A DNA stretch of 11,488 nt from an uncultured Aeromonadales bacterium (GTDB lineage: Bacteria; Pseudomonadota; Gammaproteobacteria; Enterobacterales; Succinivibrionaceae), in NCBI GenBank assembly GCA_902796095.1, contig CADBNP010000196.1, forward strand, positions 1 to 11,488. The letters run 5' to 3'. This document shows positions 1-7,338 of the stretch, piece by piece. How positions within the stretch are numbered: the first letter of the stretch is position 1; each line of letters begins with the position of its first letter. Both the position numbers and the translations under genes were made by a program. Under the pieces are notes generated by a model. That model saw nothing but the letters and a program-made list of their open reading frames with translations. It did no database searches and had not been told where the DNA came from.

Positions 1-143
1 CTTACATATGAAGTTTTATCCACATAGATTACATTGTTTTCTCTGATTTTGGATAAACTTGTATATCCGCACGGCAATCTCTTCATTTCCGAAGCAACTA
101 AAATCTGTTTTCCCATAGTCTTATCTGTCTCTGATACTTTCAT
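1..143 (-). CDS. AAA-ATPase-like / PD-(D/E)XK family protein, N-terminal fragment cut by window edge
   Basis: The minus strand is open from the ATG at 143 to the left edge and gives 47 residues before the gene leaves the window. The fragment contains LPCGYTSLSKIRENN followed by YVDKTSYV. This is the typical beginning of the AAA-ATPase-like family (PF09820), whose members usually start with 'LP.GI..F.KIRE.N..YVDKT.YI' and carry a C-terminal PD-(D/E)XK nuclease-like domain. The nucleotide-binding and nuclease parts would lie outside the window, so activity cannot be judged. The family is abundant in gut and oral anaerobes and its role is not well established. The start is uncertain: in-frame ATGs at 143, 116 and 86 are all possible and none has a good Shine-Dalgarno. 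ATG 86 would give MKRLPCGY, which is closest to the usual start of the family. The 209 bases between this gene and the next (144-352) hold no terminator or gene I can recognise. Confidence 0.6.
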   Translation of the reverse strand, partial: MKVSETDKTMGKQILVASEMKRLPCGYTSLSKIRENNVIYVDKTSYV

Positions 144-352
144 GATTTCTGAACTGTTGGTGCAATAACCAACGACATTAATCTGACCCCTAATCATTCT
201 ATGGGATCTTCGGCAATACTGCACAAAGCGTAAGTACAGGAAAGCAATGTGCAAATTCCAAAGCATACATACGCTTTCTGTGTATTTATGCAGATGGTTT
301 GTTCAACTATGCACAAATGAATGCGGTTAATAACAGTTACAAATTATTCGCA

Positions 353-3121
353 TCACCTTGATCCGTCAAACCACCGTCTGCAGTTATCCCGGTTAAAAGA
401 TATCGCTCCGGTTAAAAAATCCTCTGAAAATTCTATATTCCAACCGTTCATATCCTGGTTATACGAAACCGCTCCAAGGAACATACGTGCAGTATCCGGT
501 GAACTGCAATTTTTACCGCTGCCGTTATTACAGCTGTTAAAACTCCAGTTCGATAAACTCCGGTTAAAAGCAAAGGCATCCATAAACATCTCTCTGAAGC
601 TCTTCACTGCAGACACGTTCCAGGATCCAATCGGCTGATTGAATTTATGTGCTTTGCAAAACATACCACGCATATCAGTAACTTTGGATACATCCCAGGA
701 TCCGATCGGCTGATTAAATTCAAATGCGCCACTAAACATATAGCACATATAAGTAACACCGGAAACGTCCCATTTCTCGAGCGCCTGATTGAAACTTTTC
801 GCTCCTTCAAACATACCCTTCATATCAGTAACCCTGGATACATTCCAGGATCCAATCGGCTGATTGAAACTTTTCGCATCATTAAACATACCCTGCATAT
901 CAGTAACTCTGGATACATTCCAGAATCCGATTGGCTGATTGAAGCTTTCTGCAGCATCAAACATATGAGACATACGAGTAACACGGGAAACATTCCATTT
1001 TTCAACTGGCTGATTGAAACTTTTTGCAAAGCAAAACATAAACGCCATATCAGTAACGCGGGAAACATTCCATTTCTCAAGTGGCTGATTGAACTTTCTC
1101 GCGTCGTCAAACATGCACGACATATCAGTAACTTTGGATACATCCCAGGATCCGACCGGCTGATTAAAACTTTGTGCTTCGTAAAACATATCCGACATTT
1201 TGGTAACACGGGAAACATTCCATTTTTCAACCGGCTGATTGAAAACTATTGCACCATGAAACATATCCGACATTTTGGTAACATGAGAAACATCCCACTT
1301 TTCCAGAGAATGGTTAAAGCTTTCTGCTCTGCAAAACATCCCCGACATATTGGTAACATGGGAAACATCCCATTTTTCAAGTGGCTGATTGAAATGTCCC
1401 GCACCGAAAAACATTTCCTTCATGCTGCATACTTCTGAAACGTTCCATTTTCCTACCGGCTGATTAAACTTTCCTGCCCTGCTAAACATAGTCGACATAT
1501 CTGTAACAGCAGACACATCCCATGTTTCAATTGGCTGATTGAAATTTTCCGCTCTGCTGAACATACCGTGCATATCAGTAACTCCGGATACATTCCAGGC
1601 TCCGATCGGCTGATCAAAACTGACAGCCTCGCGGAACATATTTGACATATCAGTTACTTCGGATACATCCCAGGCCCCTATCGGCTGATTGAACTTTCTC
1701 GCGCCGTCAAACATGCACGACATATCAGTAACTTTGCATACATTCCATGAGCCTATGGGCTGATCGAATTTTTCTGCTTCAGCAAACATGTACGACATGT
1801 CAGTGACGCAGGAAACATCCCATTTTTCAAGTGACTGGTTGAAACTTTCAGCCTCATAAAACATATACGACATATCAGTTACTTTGGATACATCCCAGGT
1901 TCCTATCGGCTGATTAAAACTTTGTGCATCGTAAAACATACACGTCATGCTGGTGACTGCGGATACATTCCATTTTTCAAGAGGCTGGTTGAATTTTTTT
2001 GCACCTAAAAACATGCAGGCCATGTTGGTAACTCTGGAAACATCCCAGTTCTCCAGAGGCTGATTGAATTTCTTCGCACCTCGAAACATAACTCCCATAG
2101 ATTTAACGCTGGAAACGTTCCAGTTCTCAAGGGGCTGGTTGAAACCTTGTGCATAGCTGAACATGAAGCTCATGTCGCTGACTTTGGAAACATTCCACTT
2201 TTCCAGAGGTTTATTGAATTTTTTTGCCTCCTGAAACATACCTGTCATGAGGGTGACTCCTGACACATCCCACTTTTCCAGGGGCCGGTTGAAATGAACC
2301 GCCTTCTGAAACATTCCGTACATATTGGTAACACTGGAAACGTTCCACTTCTCAAGTGGCTGATTGAAGTTTTCAGCAGCATCAAACATATGAGACATGT
2401 CAGTTACACTTGAAACGTTCCACTTCTCAAGCGGCTGGTTGAAATTTTTGGCACCGCGAAACATTCCGGACATGCTGAGGACACCTGAAACGTCCCACTT
2501 GCCAAGCGGCTGATTGAAACTTTCAGCTTCATGAAACATGTCCGTCATATCGGTAACACAGGAAACATTCCAGTCTTCAATCATTCTGTCGAAGGATTTT
2601 GCACCGGAAAACATTTTAGACATGTCTTTTACATGAGAGGTATCCCAGCAGCCGATGTCGCCGTTAAAATTCTGACAGCCTGCAAACATGCTCGACATAT
2701 CGGTCACTGCTCCTGTCTGCAGTTCCGACGCGTCATCAATTATCTTCAGAGCTGTTCCGGCAAACATTGAACTCATATCCGTTACTGAGGATTCATTCCT
2801 CAGACTGACATACTCAAGATTTTTCATACCTTCAAAGGCAGAGGCAAGAGATGTTACGGCAGAAGTGAAAATTATTTTGAAATCAAGTTTTTCGATTTTC
2901 ACCTGTGAAGAGAATTTGTAGGCCCGGAAAAACGGATTGGCGTTTTCCCGGAAGTTTTGCAAGTCTGAGATTTTTTCATCCGCACAGTGTTTTCCCGTAA
3001 ACTCATAATTAATTGTCAGACTGTCCAGATCGTTTGCCAGAATTCTGTTAATCAATTCCTGGGTAATATCCCGGGGAGAATTAAGAATCGGATTGCGATC
3101 AGCAAAGATTTGAACTGTCAT
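353..3121 (-). CDS. DUF285 / BspA-type tandem-repeat protein, 922 aa
   Basis: A non-repeated N-terminal region (about residues 1-112) leads through one divergent 26-residue unit into 28 consecutive units of exactly 25 residues (139-838). It ends in a cysteine-containing tail of about 84 residues with two degenerate units. Each unit begins VTDMSxMF, has Ala at position 11, FNQP at 14-17, Trp at 21 and [DN]VS at 22-24. This is the signature of DUF285 (PF03382), a BspA-like leucine-rich-repeat relative found in surface proteins of mycoplasmas and many gut and marine bacteria. The family is usually linked to adhesion or surface display, but no activity is established. I chose the ATG at 3121 because GGGAG lies 7 bases upstream; a TTG at 3241 would add 40 unconvincing residues and lacks a good ribosome site. 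Neither N-terminus looks like a signal peptide or lipobox, and no membrane segment or anchor is visible. Location is therefore open. No terminator follows the gene. Confidence 0.9.
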   Translation of the reverse strand: MTVQIFADRNPILNSPRDITQELINRILANDLDSLTINYEFTGKHCADEKISDLQNFRENANPFFRAYKFSSQVKIEKLDFKIIFTSAVTSLASAFEGMKNLEYVSLRNESSVTDMSSMFAGTALKIIDDASELQTGAVTDMSSMFAGCQNFNGDIGCWDTSHVKDMSKMFSGAKSFDRMIEDWNVSCVTDMTDMFHEAESFNQPLGKWDVSGVLSMSGMFRGAKNFNQPLEKWNVSSVTDMSHMFDAAENFNQPLEKWNVSSVTNMYGMFQKAVHFNRPLEKWDVSGVTLMTGMFQEAKKFNKPLEKWNVSKVSDMSFMFSYAQGFNQPLENWNVSSVKSMGVMFRGAKKFNQPLENWDVSRVTNMACMFLGAKKFNQPLEKWNVSAVTSMTCMFYDAQSFNQPIGTWDVSKVTDMSYMFYEAESFNQSLEKWDVSCVTDMSYMFAEAEKFDQPIGSWNVCKVTDMSCMFDGARKFNQPIGAWDVSEVTDMSNMFREAVSFDQPIGAWNVSGVTDMHGMFSRAENFNQPIETWDVSAVTDMSTMFSRAGKFNQPVGKWNVSEVCSMKEMFFGAGHFNQPLEKWDVSHVTNMSGMFCRAESFNHSLEKWDVSHVTKMSDMFHGAIVFNQPVEKWNVSRVTKMSDMFYEAQSFNQPVGSWDVSKVTDMSCMFDDARKFNQPLEKWNVSRVTDMAFMFCFAKSFNQPVEKWNVSRVTRMSHMFDAAESFNQPIGFWNVSRVTDMQGMFNDAKSFNQPIGSWNVSRVTDMKGMFEGAKSFNQALEKWDVSGVTYMCYMFSGAFEFNQPIGSWDVSKVTDMRGMFCKAHKFNQPIGSWNVSAVKSFREMFMDAFAFNRSLSNWSFNSCNNGSGKNCSSPDTARMFLGAVSYNQDMNGWNIEFSEDFLTGAISFNRDNCRRWFDGSR
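608..2707 (-). repeat. In-frame tandem array, 28 units of 75 bp
   Basis: The array lies inside the DUF285 gene. All 28 units are exactly 25 codons, with no insertion or deletion across 2,100 bp. Positions 6, 9, 10, 12, 13 and 25 of the unit vary most, while the hydrophobic and turn positions are nearly fixed. Units ending QPLEKW dominate the N-terminal third, QPIG-type units cluster at units 13-16 and 24-28, and QPV units at 17-23, which suggests block duplication. Long near-identical DNA tracts recur at exact multiples of 75 bp. Because the unit is a multiple of three, other frames stay open too and give long spurious ORFs on both strands. Confidence 0.95.
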
Positions 3122-3413
3122 TAAAAGTCTCCCAAAATTAAACTGTAGCCGGCTGCTGGTCAGCGGTCGAAACCGGAAATTTGTTCCTGCAAAATAAGAA
3201 CCTTCAGACAATGAAAAGGAGAGCATCACAGGAGCAAACAATTTTCATTTATTTCCGGATCCGTATTCATGACCAACGGCAGTTTAACCAGCTCTTTTGC
3301 AGCAATGCCCAAACACAGACGCCAGTTTCGACTGAACTCTGAGCAGTTTATTTCAGGATCGATCAAACTTTTCTATGGCATGAACAACAGCTGACAGCGG
3401 AAATGAAACGAAT
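3122..3413. other. Intergenic region between the DUF285 gene and the capsule gene
   Basis: These 292 bases contain no terminator with a T-run and no promoter I would defend. The GGGAG ribosome site of the DUF285 gene is at its left end. On the minus strand, 3366-3226 is open for 46 codons from a TTG. Its TGA overlaps an ATG in the DUF285 reading frame (TGATG at 3224-3228). A second minus-strand frame of 40 codons (3475-3353) overlaps the end of the capsule gene. Neither has a convincing start, so I do not call a gene; a decayed small gene is possible. Confidence 0.4.
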
Positions 3414-5702
3414 TTAACTCCGCACCTGCTGCTCTTCCCTTCCGTGCTTTCTGGAAATAATGTACTGAAGAGCATGCTCTGGAGTACATATAGTACATGT
3501 TTTCGGATCTATAAAAATTGAATACCTGTAAAAAACTGCAGCTGCCAGCATCTCTACTGTGGCTCTGGACTTCATTCTGTCCTTTCTCTTGATCGATGCC
3601 GTGTTTTTTCTGTCAGTCGTCAGTCCGTATCCGGAGTAAAACGGCTCGCCGAAGCAGGTTACGCTGCACCCGCACATAAGAGCCTCAAAACCGGTGCCTG
3701 ACGTTACCACATATACATTTCTGAAACTCTGCATCAGTTCAACAGAATTAACCGGAGCGGTAATGATATTCACGCCGAGTTTTTTCAGCTTTGAGATTTT
3801 AAAATAACCCTTTCCTCTTGAAGCAAAAACATTCGGATGCTCCTTAACGTAAACTCCGGCAGCACCTGCAGTACTTATTGCCTCCTTCAGCATTTCGTCA
3901 AAGGAGTTCTGATCAGCATTACCCTGGGATATGGATGCATCATTACGGGTCTGATCAATAACCAGAATCGCATCCGAAGGTATATTCGGCGGAATAAATT
4001 CACTGTATGAAATCTCATTCCTGGCGTTATATTTCACAATTCTGTTTGTCACAATAGTATTGATCAGTTTCCGTGCCTTTTTTGCCAGTTCCCCGGTAAA
4101 CCATTCCTCACTGCGGACCATGTAGTCCTCCAGCTCGGAGGATGAGGCGACGTTATAGTATATGCCTGTTCTGTCAAGGATCAGGGAAAGCACCTCCTCA
4201 TCCCTGCCTCTGTATTCTGTAGCCACGGACTTGATAAAACCGTCCTCAAGAGCATAGTACGGCAGATTATGAGCCGCCGCATAAGCTCTTGCTCTCCTGG
4301 CGGTAGGCTTGTATCCCCAGCCAACTACGGTCTTCTGACTCACAGAATCAAGGAACAGCCGTATATTCTTTATCCTGGTTATCGGACGTCTGAATATAAT
4401 GCAGTTGGCAATTCCTCCTATCCCCATACGGACAGGAACCCTGCTTACAGCCTCCCGAATGCCCTTCCCCGTGTAAAAATTACCAGGAACGAGAAATTGA
4501 TCCTTCAGCAGACTGAAAAAAGAACCGATGCAGGACCGGGAAGGAGTAACATGACTGTTCCAGAAATCATCCAGCTTATGCGGATTAAACTGTCCGGATT
4601 CAGCGATCATGACAGCCGGTCCTTGACCGGTATACGATACATCACAGAGAGCCGCCGTATGTTTTAATTTTGACAGGGAAACAAGCCCCATGACAGTACT
4701 TGCGGCCAGTACACCCGCGGAATTCTCTATAAGTTCTTCCGTTCTGCAGTTCCCGACAAAATGAACCCTGTCATGAAGATTAAATTCACTGTTCATGGTA
4801 TTAACAAGACTTTCAGGATCCAGATCAGAAAACTCCCTGTAATTAGCGGCAATGACAAGATGAAGATCCGGGACTGCAGATTCTGCAAAAGATCTCACTA
4901 CGGCCTCTATCAGTTTTCGGGCACTGCCGAAGGGGGATGACACACTGATCTGATAGTCTGAGCAGAACTGCAGAGTAAGAAAAAAATAGCTGTTTTTCGA
5001 AGACAGGATTCCGGCGGCTTCAGCCATATGTTTCTTTTCAGAAGAAAAATTCCTGAACATACCTCTGAAACGGGAAAGACACTCGCTGAAGGCGCTGTAA
5101 TCACTGTACGGTCTGAAATGCGGAAACAGCGGTGTCAGAAAAAACTGTCCCGGCATGGAAGGAAGCGGGTCTCCGTAATCGCAGTTCACTCTGTTATGTT
5201 CCCCGATGGCAGTTTTTTTCTCTAATATGAGAAAATCAATCTGGTCATCACAGCTGCGGACATCACCCGGACAGATTCCGGAAACATGCGTTTTTTCCTT
5301 TTCACTGTCCCGCTCCAGAGTAACATAACCAGGCAGAAACAGACATTCATCAAAGATCCATAATCTGATGCCATTATCTCTGCAAAGCTGCACTGCAGTC
5401 GAATGATAGCTGCTTCTGATCCCGTAAAGAACAACATCGGATATATGCTTTTCCCTGATAAAACAGGCAAGATACTTCTCCCACCTGTCACCGCTTTTTC
5501 CGGAATACATGTATGAATCGAATAGAGCGAGCGGTCTGTCGATTAAATCTCCGCCGCAGACGTTAATAAAATATGACTGATATCCGAACCAGTCCAGACG
5601 ATTCTTCAGTTTTCTGAAAAAGGGACCCCTTGGACCCTGCAGAAACAGAAATATACGGCTGCTCCATCTCAGCTCAGAAGGATCGTAATTATAATCTGCC
5701 AT
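3414..5702 (-). CDS. KpsS-KpsC fusion: beta-Kdo glycosyltransferase for the capsule lipid linker
   Basis: KpsS and KpsC are known to build the poly-beta-Kdo linker on phosphatidylglycerol that anchors group 2-type capsules at the inner face of the inner membrane. Here both types are in one chain of 762 residues. Residues about 15-410 resemble KpsS: LQGP..PFF (21-29), GGD (50-52), LERDS after FDEC (117-120), and DFW near 379. Residues about 425-750 are one KpsC module, closest to the N-terminal module of two-module KpsC: WGYKPTARRARAYA (462-475), LEDGF (485-489), DQTRNDASI (583-591), KEHPNV (620-625), TSGTGFEAL (667-675) and FGEPFYSGYGLT (684-695). All key KpsC motifs are present. The KpsS half is eroded: its usual lysine/histidine/proline motif reads VIAANYRE (283-290), its FEEG reads FDEC, and its NST.G reads ASTVMG. 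There is no signal peptide. The ATG at 5702 fits the family start; a TTG at 5750 adds 16 residues, and both have weak ribosome sites. No kps transport genes are nearby. Confidence 0.8.
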   Translation of the reverse strand: MADYNYDPSELRWSSRIFLFLQGPRGPFFRKLKNRLDWFGYQSYFINVCGGDLIDRPLALFDSYMYSGKSGDRWEKYLACFIREKHISDVVLYGIRSSYHSTAVQLCRDNGIRLWIFDECLFLPGYVTLERDSEKEKTHVSGICPGDVRSCDDQIDFLILEKKTAIGEHNRVNCDYGDPLPSMPGQFFLTPLFPHFRPYSDYSAFSECLSRFRGMFRNFSSEKKHMAEAAGILSSKNSYFFLTLQFCSDYQISVSSPFGSARKLIEAVVRSFAESAVPDLHLVIAANYREFSDLDPESLVNTMNSEFNLHDRVHFVGNCRTEELIENSAGVLAASTVMGLVSLSKLKHTAALCDVSYTGQGPAVMIAESGQFNPHKLDDFWNSHVTPSRSCIGSFFSLLKDQFLVPGNFYTGKGIREAVSRVPVRMGIGGIANCIIFRRPITRIKNIRLFLDSVSQKTVVGWGYKPTARRARAYAAAHNLPYYALEDGFIKSVATEYRGRDEEVLSLILDRTGIYYNVASSSELEDYMVRSEEWFTGELAKKARKLINTIVTNRIVKYNARNEISYSEFIPPNIPSDAILVIDQTRNDASISQGNADQNSFDEMLKEAISTAGAAGVYVKEHPNVFASRGKGYFKISKLKKLGVNIITAPVNSVELMQSFRNVYVVTSGTGFEALMCGCSVTCFGEPFYSGYGLTTDRKNTASIKRKDRMKSRATVEMLAAAVFYRYSIFIDPKTCTICTPEHALQYIISRKHGREEQQVRS

Positions 5703-5763
5703 ACTTCCAGTATCCGCAATGTGTTCAGTCAAAAAAAATGAGATCTGCAAAAAACAGAACAGT

Positions 5764-5775
5764 CCTGCCGGCAGG
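5764..5775. promoter_or_regulatory. Perfect palindrome CCTGCCGGCAGG, leader of the capsule gene
   Basis: This 12-bp perfect inverted repeat shares the ten-base core CTGCCGGCAG with the palindrome at 5867-5880. It lies just downstream of the predicted transcription start of the KpsS-KpsC gene. With no loop it is a poor RNA hairpin and fits a dimeric repressor site better. The regulator is unknown. Confidence 0.4.
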
Positions 5776-5804
5776 GAGACTTAAAGACAGGAAGAAACAG
5801 TGAA

Positions 5805-5813
5805 ATTGTAACA
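5805..5813 (-). promoter_or_regulatory. Extended -10 promoter element for the KpsS-KpsC gene
   Basis: Read on the minus strand, the bases are TGTTACAAT, matching the extended -10 pattern TGnTAtAAT in all but one base. The -35 hexamer 17 bases upstream (ATGAAA) is weak, as is usual for extended -10 promoters. Transcription would start near 5798, leaving a leader of about 95 bases to the ATG at 5702. No other sequence in this gap looks as promoter-like. Confidence 0.45.
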
Positions 5814-5866
5814 TACAGCAACTTTCATTTCATGGCACGTACCGGCAGAACTTATCCTGGATCTTA

Positions 5867-5880
5867 TACTGCCGGCAGTA
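5867..5880. promoter_or_regulatory. Perfect palindrome TACTGCCGGCAGTA upstream of the capsule promoter
   Basis: This 14-bp perfect inverted repeat sits right after the stop codon of the DjlA-like gene and about 55 bases upstream of the -10 element. Its core is identical to that of the palindrome at 5764-5775, 104 bp away. A related partial site, CCGGCAG, lies between them at 5842-5848. It is not followed by a T-run, so it is not a rho-independent terminator. Confidence 0.4.
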
Positions 5881-5886
5881 CCGTAA

Positions 5887-7329
5887 TCAGTTTATAGATC
5901 TTGAAGTCTTGATGAGAGTCCATGCCTCATTAATTTCTGCTGTAATCTGATGATACTGTTCCAGCATCATTTCAGATTCCTCCGGCTCAAGATCCATGGC
6001 ATGGACACGATCCGGATGATATCTTGAAATCATGCGAAGATAGGCTCTTCGGACATTTTCATCCGTTTCCTCAGGACTGATCCTCAGAATCTGAAACGCA
6101 TGCCTCAGTTCACCCGGATCAATATCGACTGCACAGCGTCTTTCTGATCTGTCTGTATTTTCCGTCCTGTCCCCGTCAGAACGGAAACTATCCTCCACGA
6201 AATCCGACGACACCCACTGTCCTGATGAAACATCATAAGACATGCTGTTCTCATTTCCCACATAATTCAGGATAGCGGTAAACTCCTCATCACTGATCCT
6301 CATGCTGTTCTTCAGCTGTGACAGCAGACTGCCCTCTGAGGAGGATACTGTTTCATCAAAAAAAAGAACTGTTGCCAGGATATAAAACATAATGCTGCTC
6401 TGAAGATGACCGGTAATGAAATCTCCGGAAAAAACAGCGTTGTTCCGAATATCTGAATCCGAACAGTTCCGTCCCTTTGCAACAATTAACTCAGCCTGCT
6501 CTGTCTGAGCACGCAAAAAATTTGCACGTTCAAAAAAGTCATCCGAAAACACCCGGCACATTTCCTCACTCATTCCGCTTTTTCTGAAGAAATACCCGAG
6601 AAGTTCAAAAAAAGGGGCGAAGTACTCCAGATCAGTCCTCATCTCAGCACCAAGAGTATCTACCGAATAAAAATTCCAGATCGGCATGCCGGGATTTTCG
6701 GTGTTTTCCGAACCTGCTGCCTGCTGATCCCCTGTATCTACGTAATTATCAGAATTTATTCCCGATGTCTGCGAGTCATGTGCGACAGTATCTGCTGCAA
6801 AAAAACGTGAAAAACAAATATGAACCAGACAGAGAAAAAAGGCAAAAATGTCCTCAAACAGAGAAGCTGCAGCCGGGTGCTTACCTGAAAAAAGGATTAT
6901 GAAACCGAAAACCAGTGTAAATAATGCGGAAATGATTGCTGCATAATACGGATTAACCCTGGAAATCATAAGTCTTATGAAAAGAGAGAAGATAAACAGG
7001 ATGGTAAAAAGATTACCCCAGAAATGAAGGCTTAATCCGGCACCGGTACACTGCGATGAGTCTGAAGTGCAAACGAGTGACACCACCGATATTCCGAAAG
7101 TCATCAGAGTGCAAATTCCGATAAAAAAAAGTTTTATCAAAACATCTTCTGTCTGTCCTGTCTGATAAAAATCCCCGGGACCATTACGGCTGCCACCGTT
7201 CATCCCCTCCCGCTGACTTCTGATCCCTCTGTTTCTCCGTTCCGGAAATGTGCCTGTATGCTCAGAAAATATCTGAACACTTCCGGAGGAAACAGAACGA
7301 TCATTTTTATTGGAACCATCACTGCCCAC
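5887..7329 (-). CDS. DjlA-like membrane J-domain co-chaperone
   Basis: The C-terminus (about residues 403-476) is a J domain with the HPD motif at 438-440, needed to stimulate DnaK-type Hsp70 ATPase. The stretch from RRAYLRMISRYHPDR to the final IKTSRS resembles the J domain of E. coli DjlA. Residues about 234-360 (FELLGYFFRKSGMS ... ISDEEFTAILNYVG) resemble a TerB-like helical domain, which DjlA also carries. DjlA has one N-terminal membrane segment in 271 residues; this 480-residue protein has about four (63-86, 101-123, 128-148, 157-177) after a hydrophilic start, so it is a larger variant. The domains probably face the cytoplasm. The start is GTG at 7329 with GGGGG 9 bases upstream; ATG 7203, directly behind GGGAGGGG, is an alternative. 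An in-frame ATG with a better ribosome site lies upstream at 7416 but is closed by TGA after 8 codons. The capsule gene begins 184 bases downstream. Confidence 0.75.
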   Translation of the reverse strand: MGSDGSNKNDRSVSSGSVQIFSEHTGTFPERRNRGIRSQREGMNGGSRNGPGDFYQTGQTEDVLIKLFFIGICTLMTFGISVVSLVCTSDSSQCTGAGLSLHFWGNLFTILFIFSLFIRLMISRVNPYYAAIISALFTLVFGFIILFSGKHPAAASLFEDIFAFFLCLVHICFSRFFAADTVAHDSQTSGINSDNYVDTGDQQAAGSENTENPGMPIWNFYSVDTLGAEMRTDLEYFAPFFELLGYFFRKSGMSEEMCRVFSDDFFERANFLRAQTEQAELIVAKGRNCSDSDIRNNAVFSGDFITGHLQSSIMFYILATVLFFDETVSSSEGSLLSQLKNSMRISDEEFTAILNYVGNENSMSYDVSSGQWVSSDFVEDSFRSDGDRTENTDRSERRCAVDIDPGELRHAFQILRISPEETDENVRRAYLRMISRYHPDRVHAMDLEPEESEMMLEQYHQITAEINEAWTLIKTSRSIN

Positions 7330-7338
7330 AGAACAAAG

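Noticed and set aside
820..1230. Second minus-strand open frame in the repeat array
   Set aside because: This is another frame of the same repeats, open for the same periodicity reason. The DUF285 frame alone gives recognisable family motifs and spans the full region.
647..1438. Long plus-strand open frame of 263 codons
   Set aside because: It is the antisense shadow of the 75-bp DUF285 repeats. A unit length divisible by three keeps any stop-free frame open across many units, and the plus-strand reading has no domain or ribosome site.
608..2707. Could the regular repeats be a CRISPR array or DNA satellite?
   Set aside because: Units are contiguous without spacers, always 75 bp, and translate to conserved DUF285 units. 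Variation falls at particular codon positions, as expected of a coding repeat.
3121..3241. TTG start at 3241 adding 40 residues to the DUF285 protein
   Set aside because: There is no usable ribosome site, and the extra residues do not look like a signal peptide or domain. ATG 3121 has GGGAG at a good distance.
4269..4667. Plus-strand open frame of 132 codons inside the capsule gene
   Set aside because: It is antisense to a clearly coding KpsS/KpsC region and has no recognisable motif.
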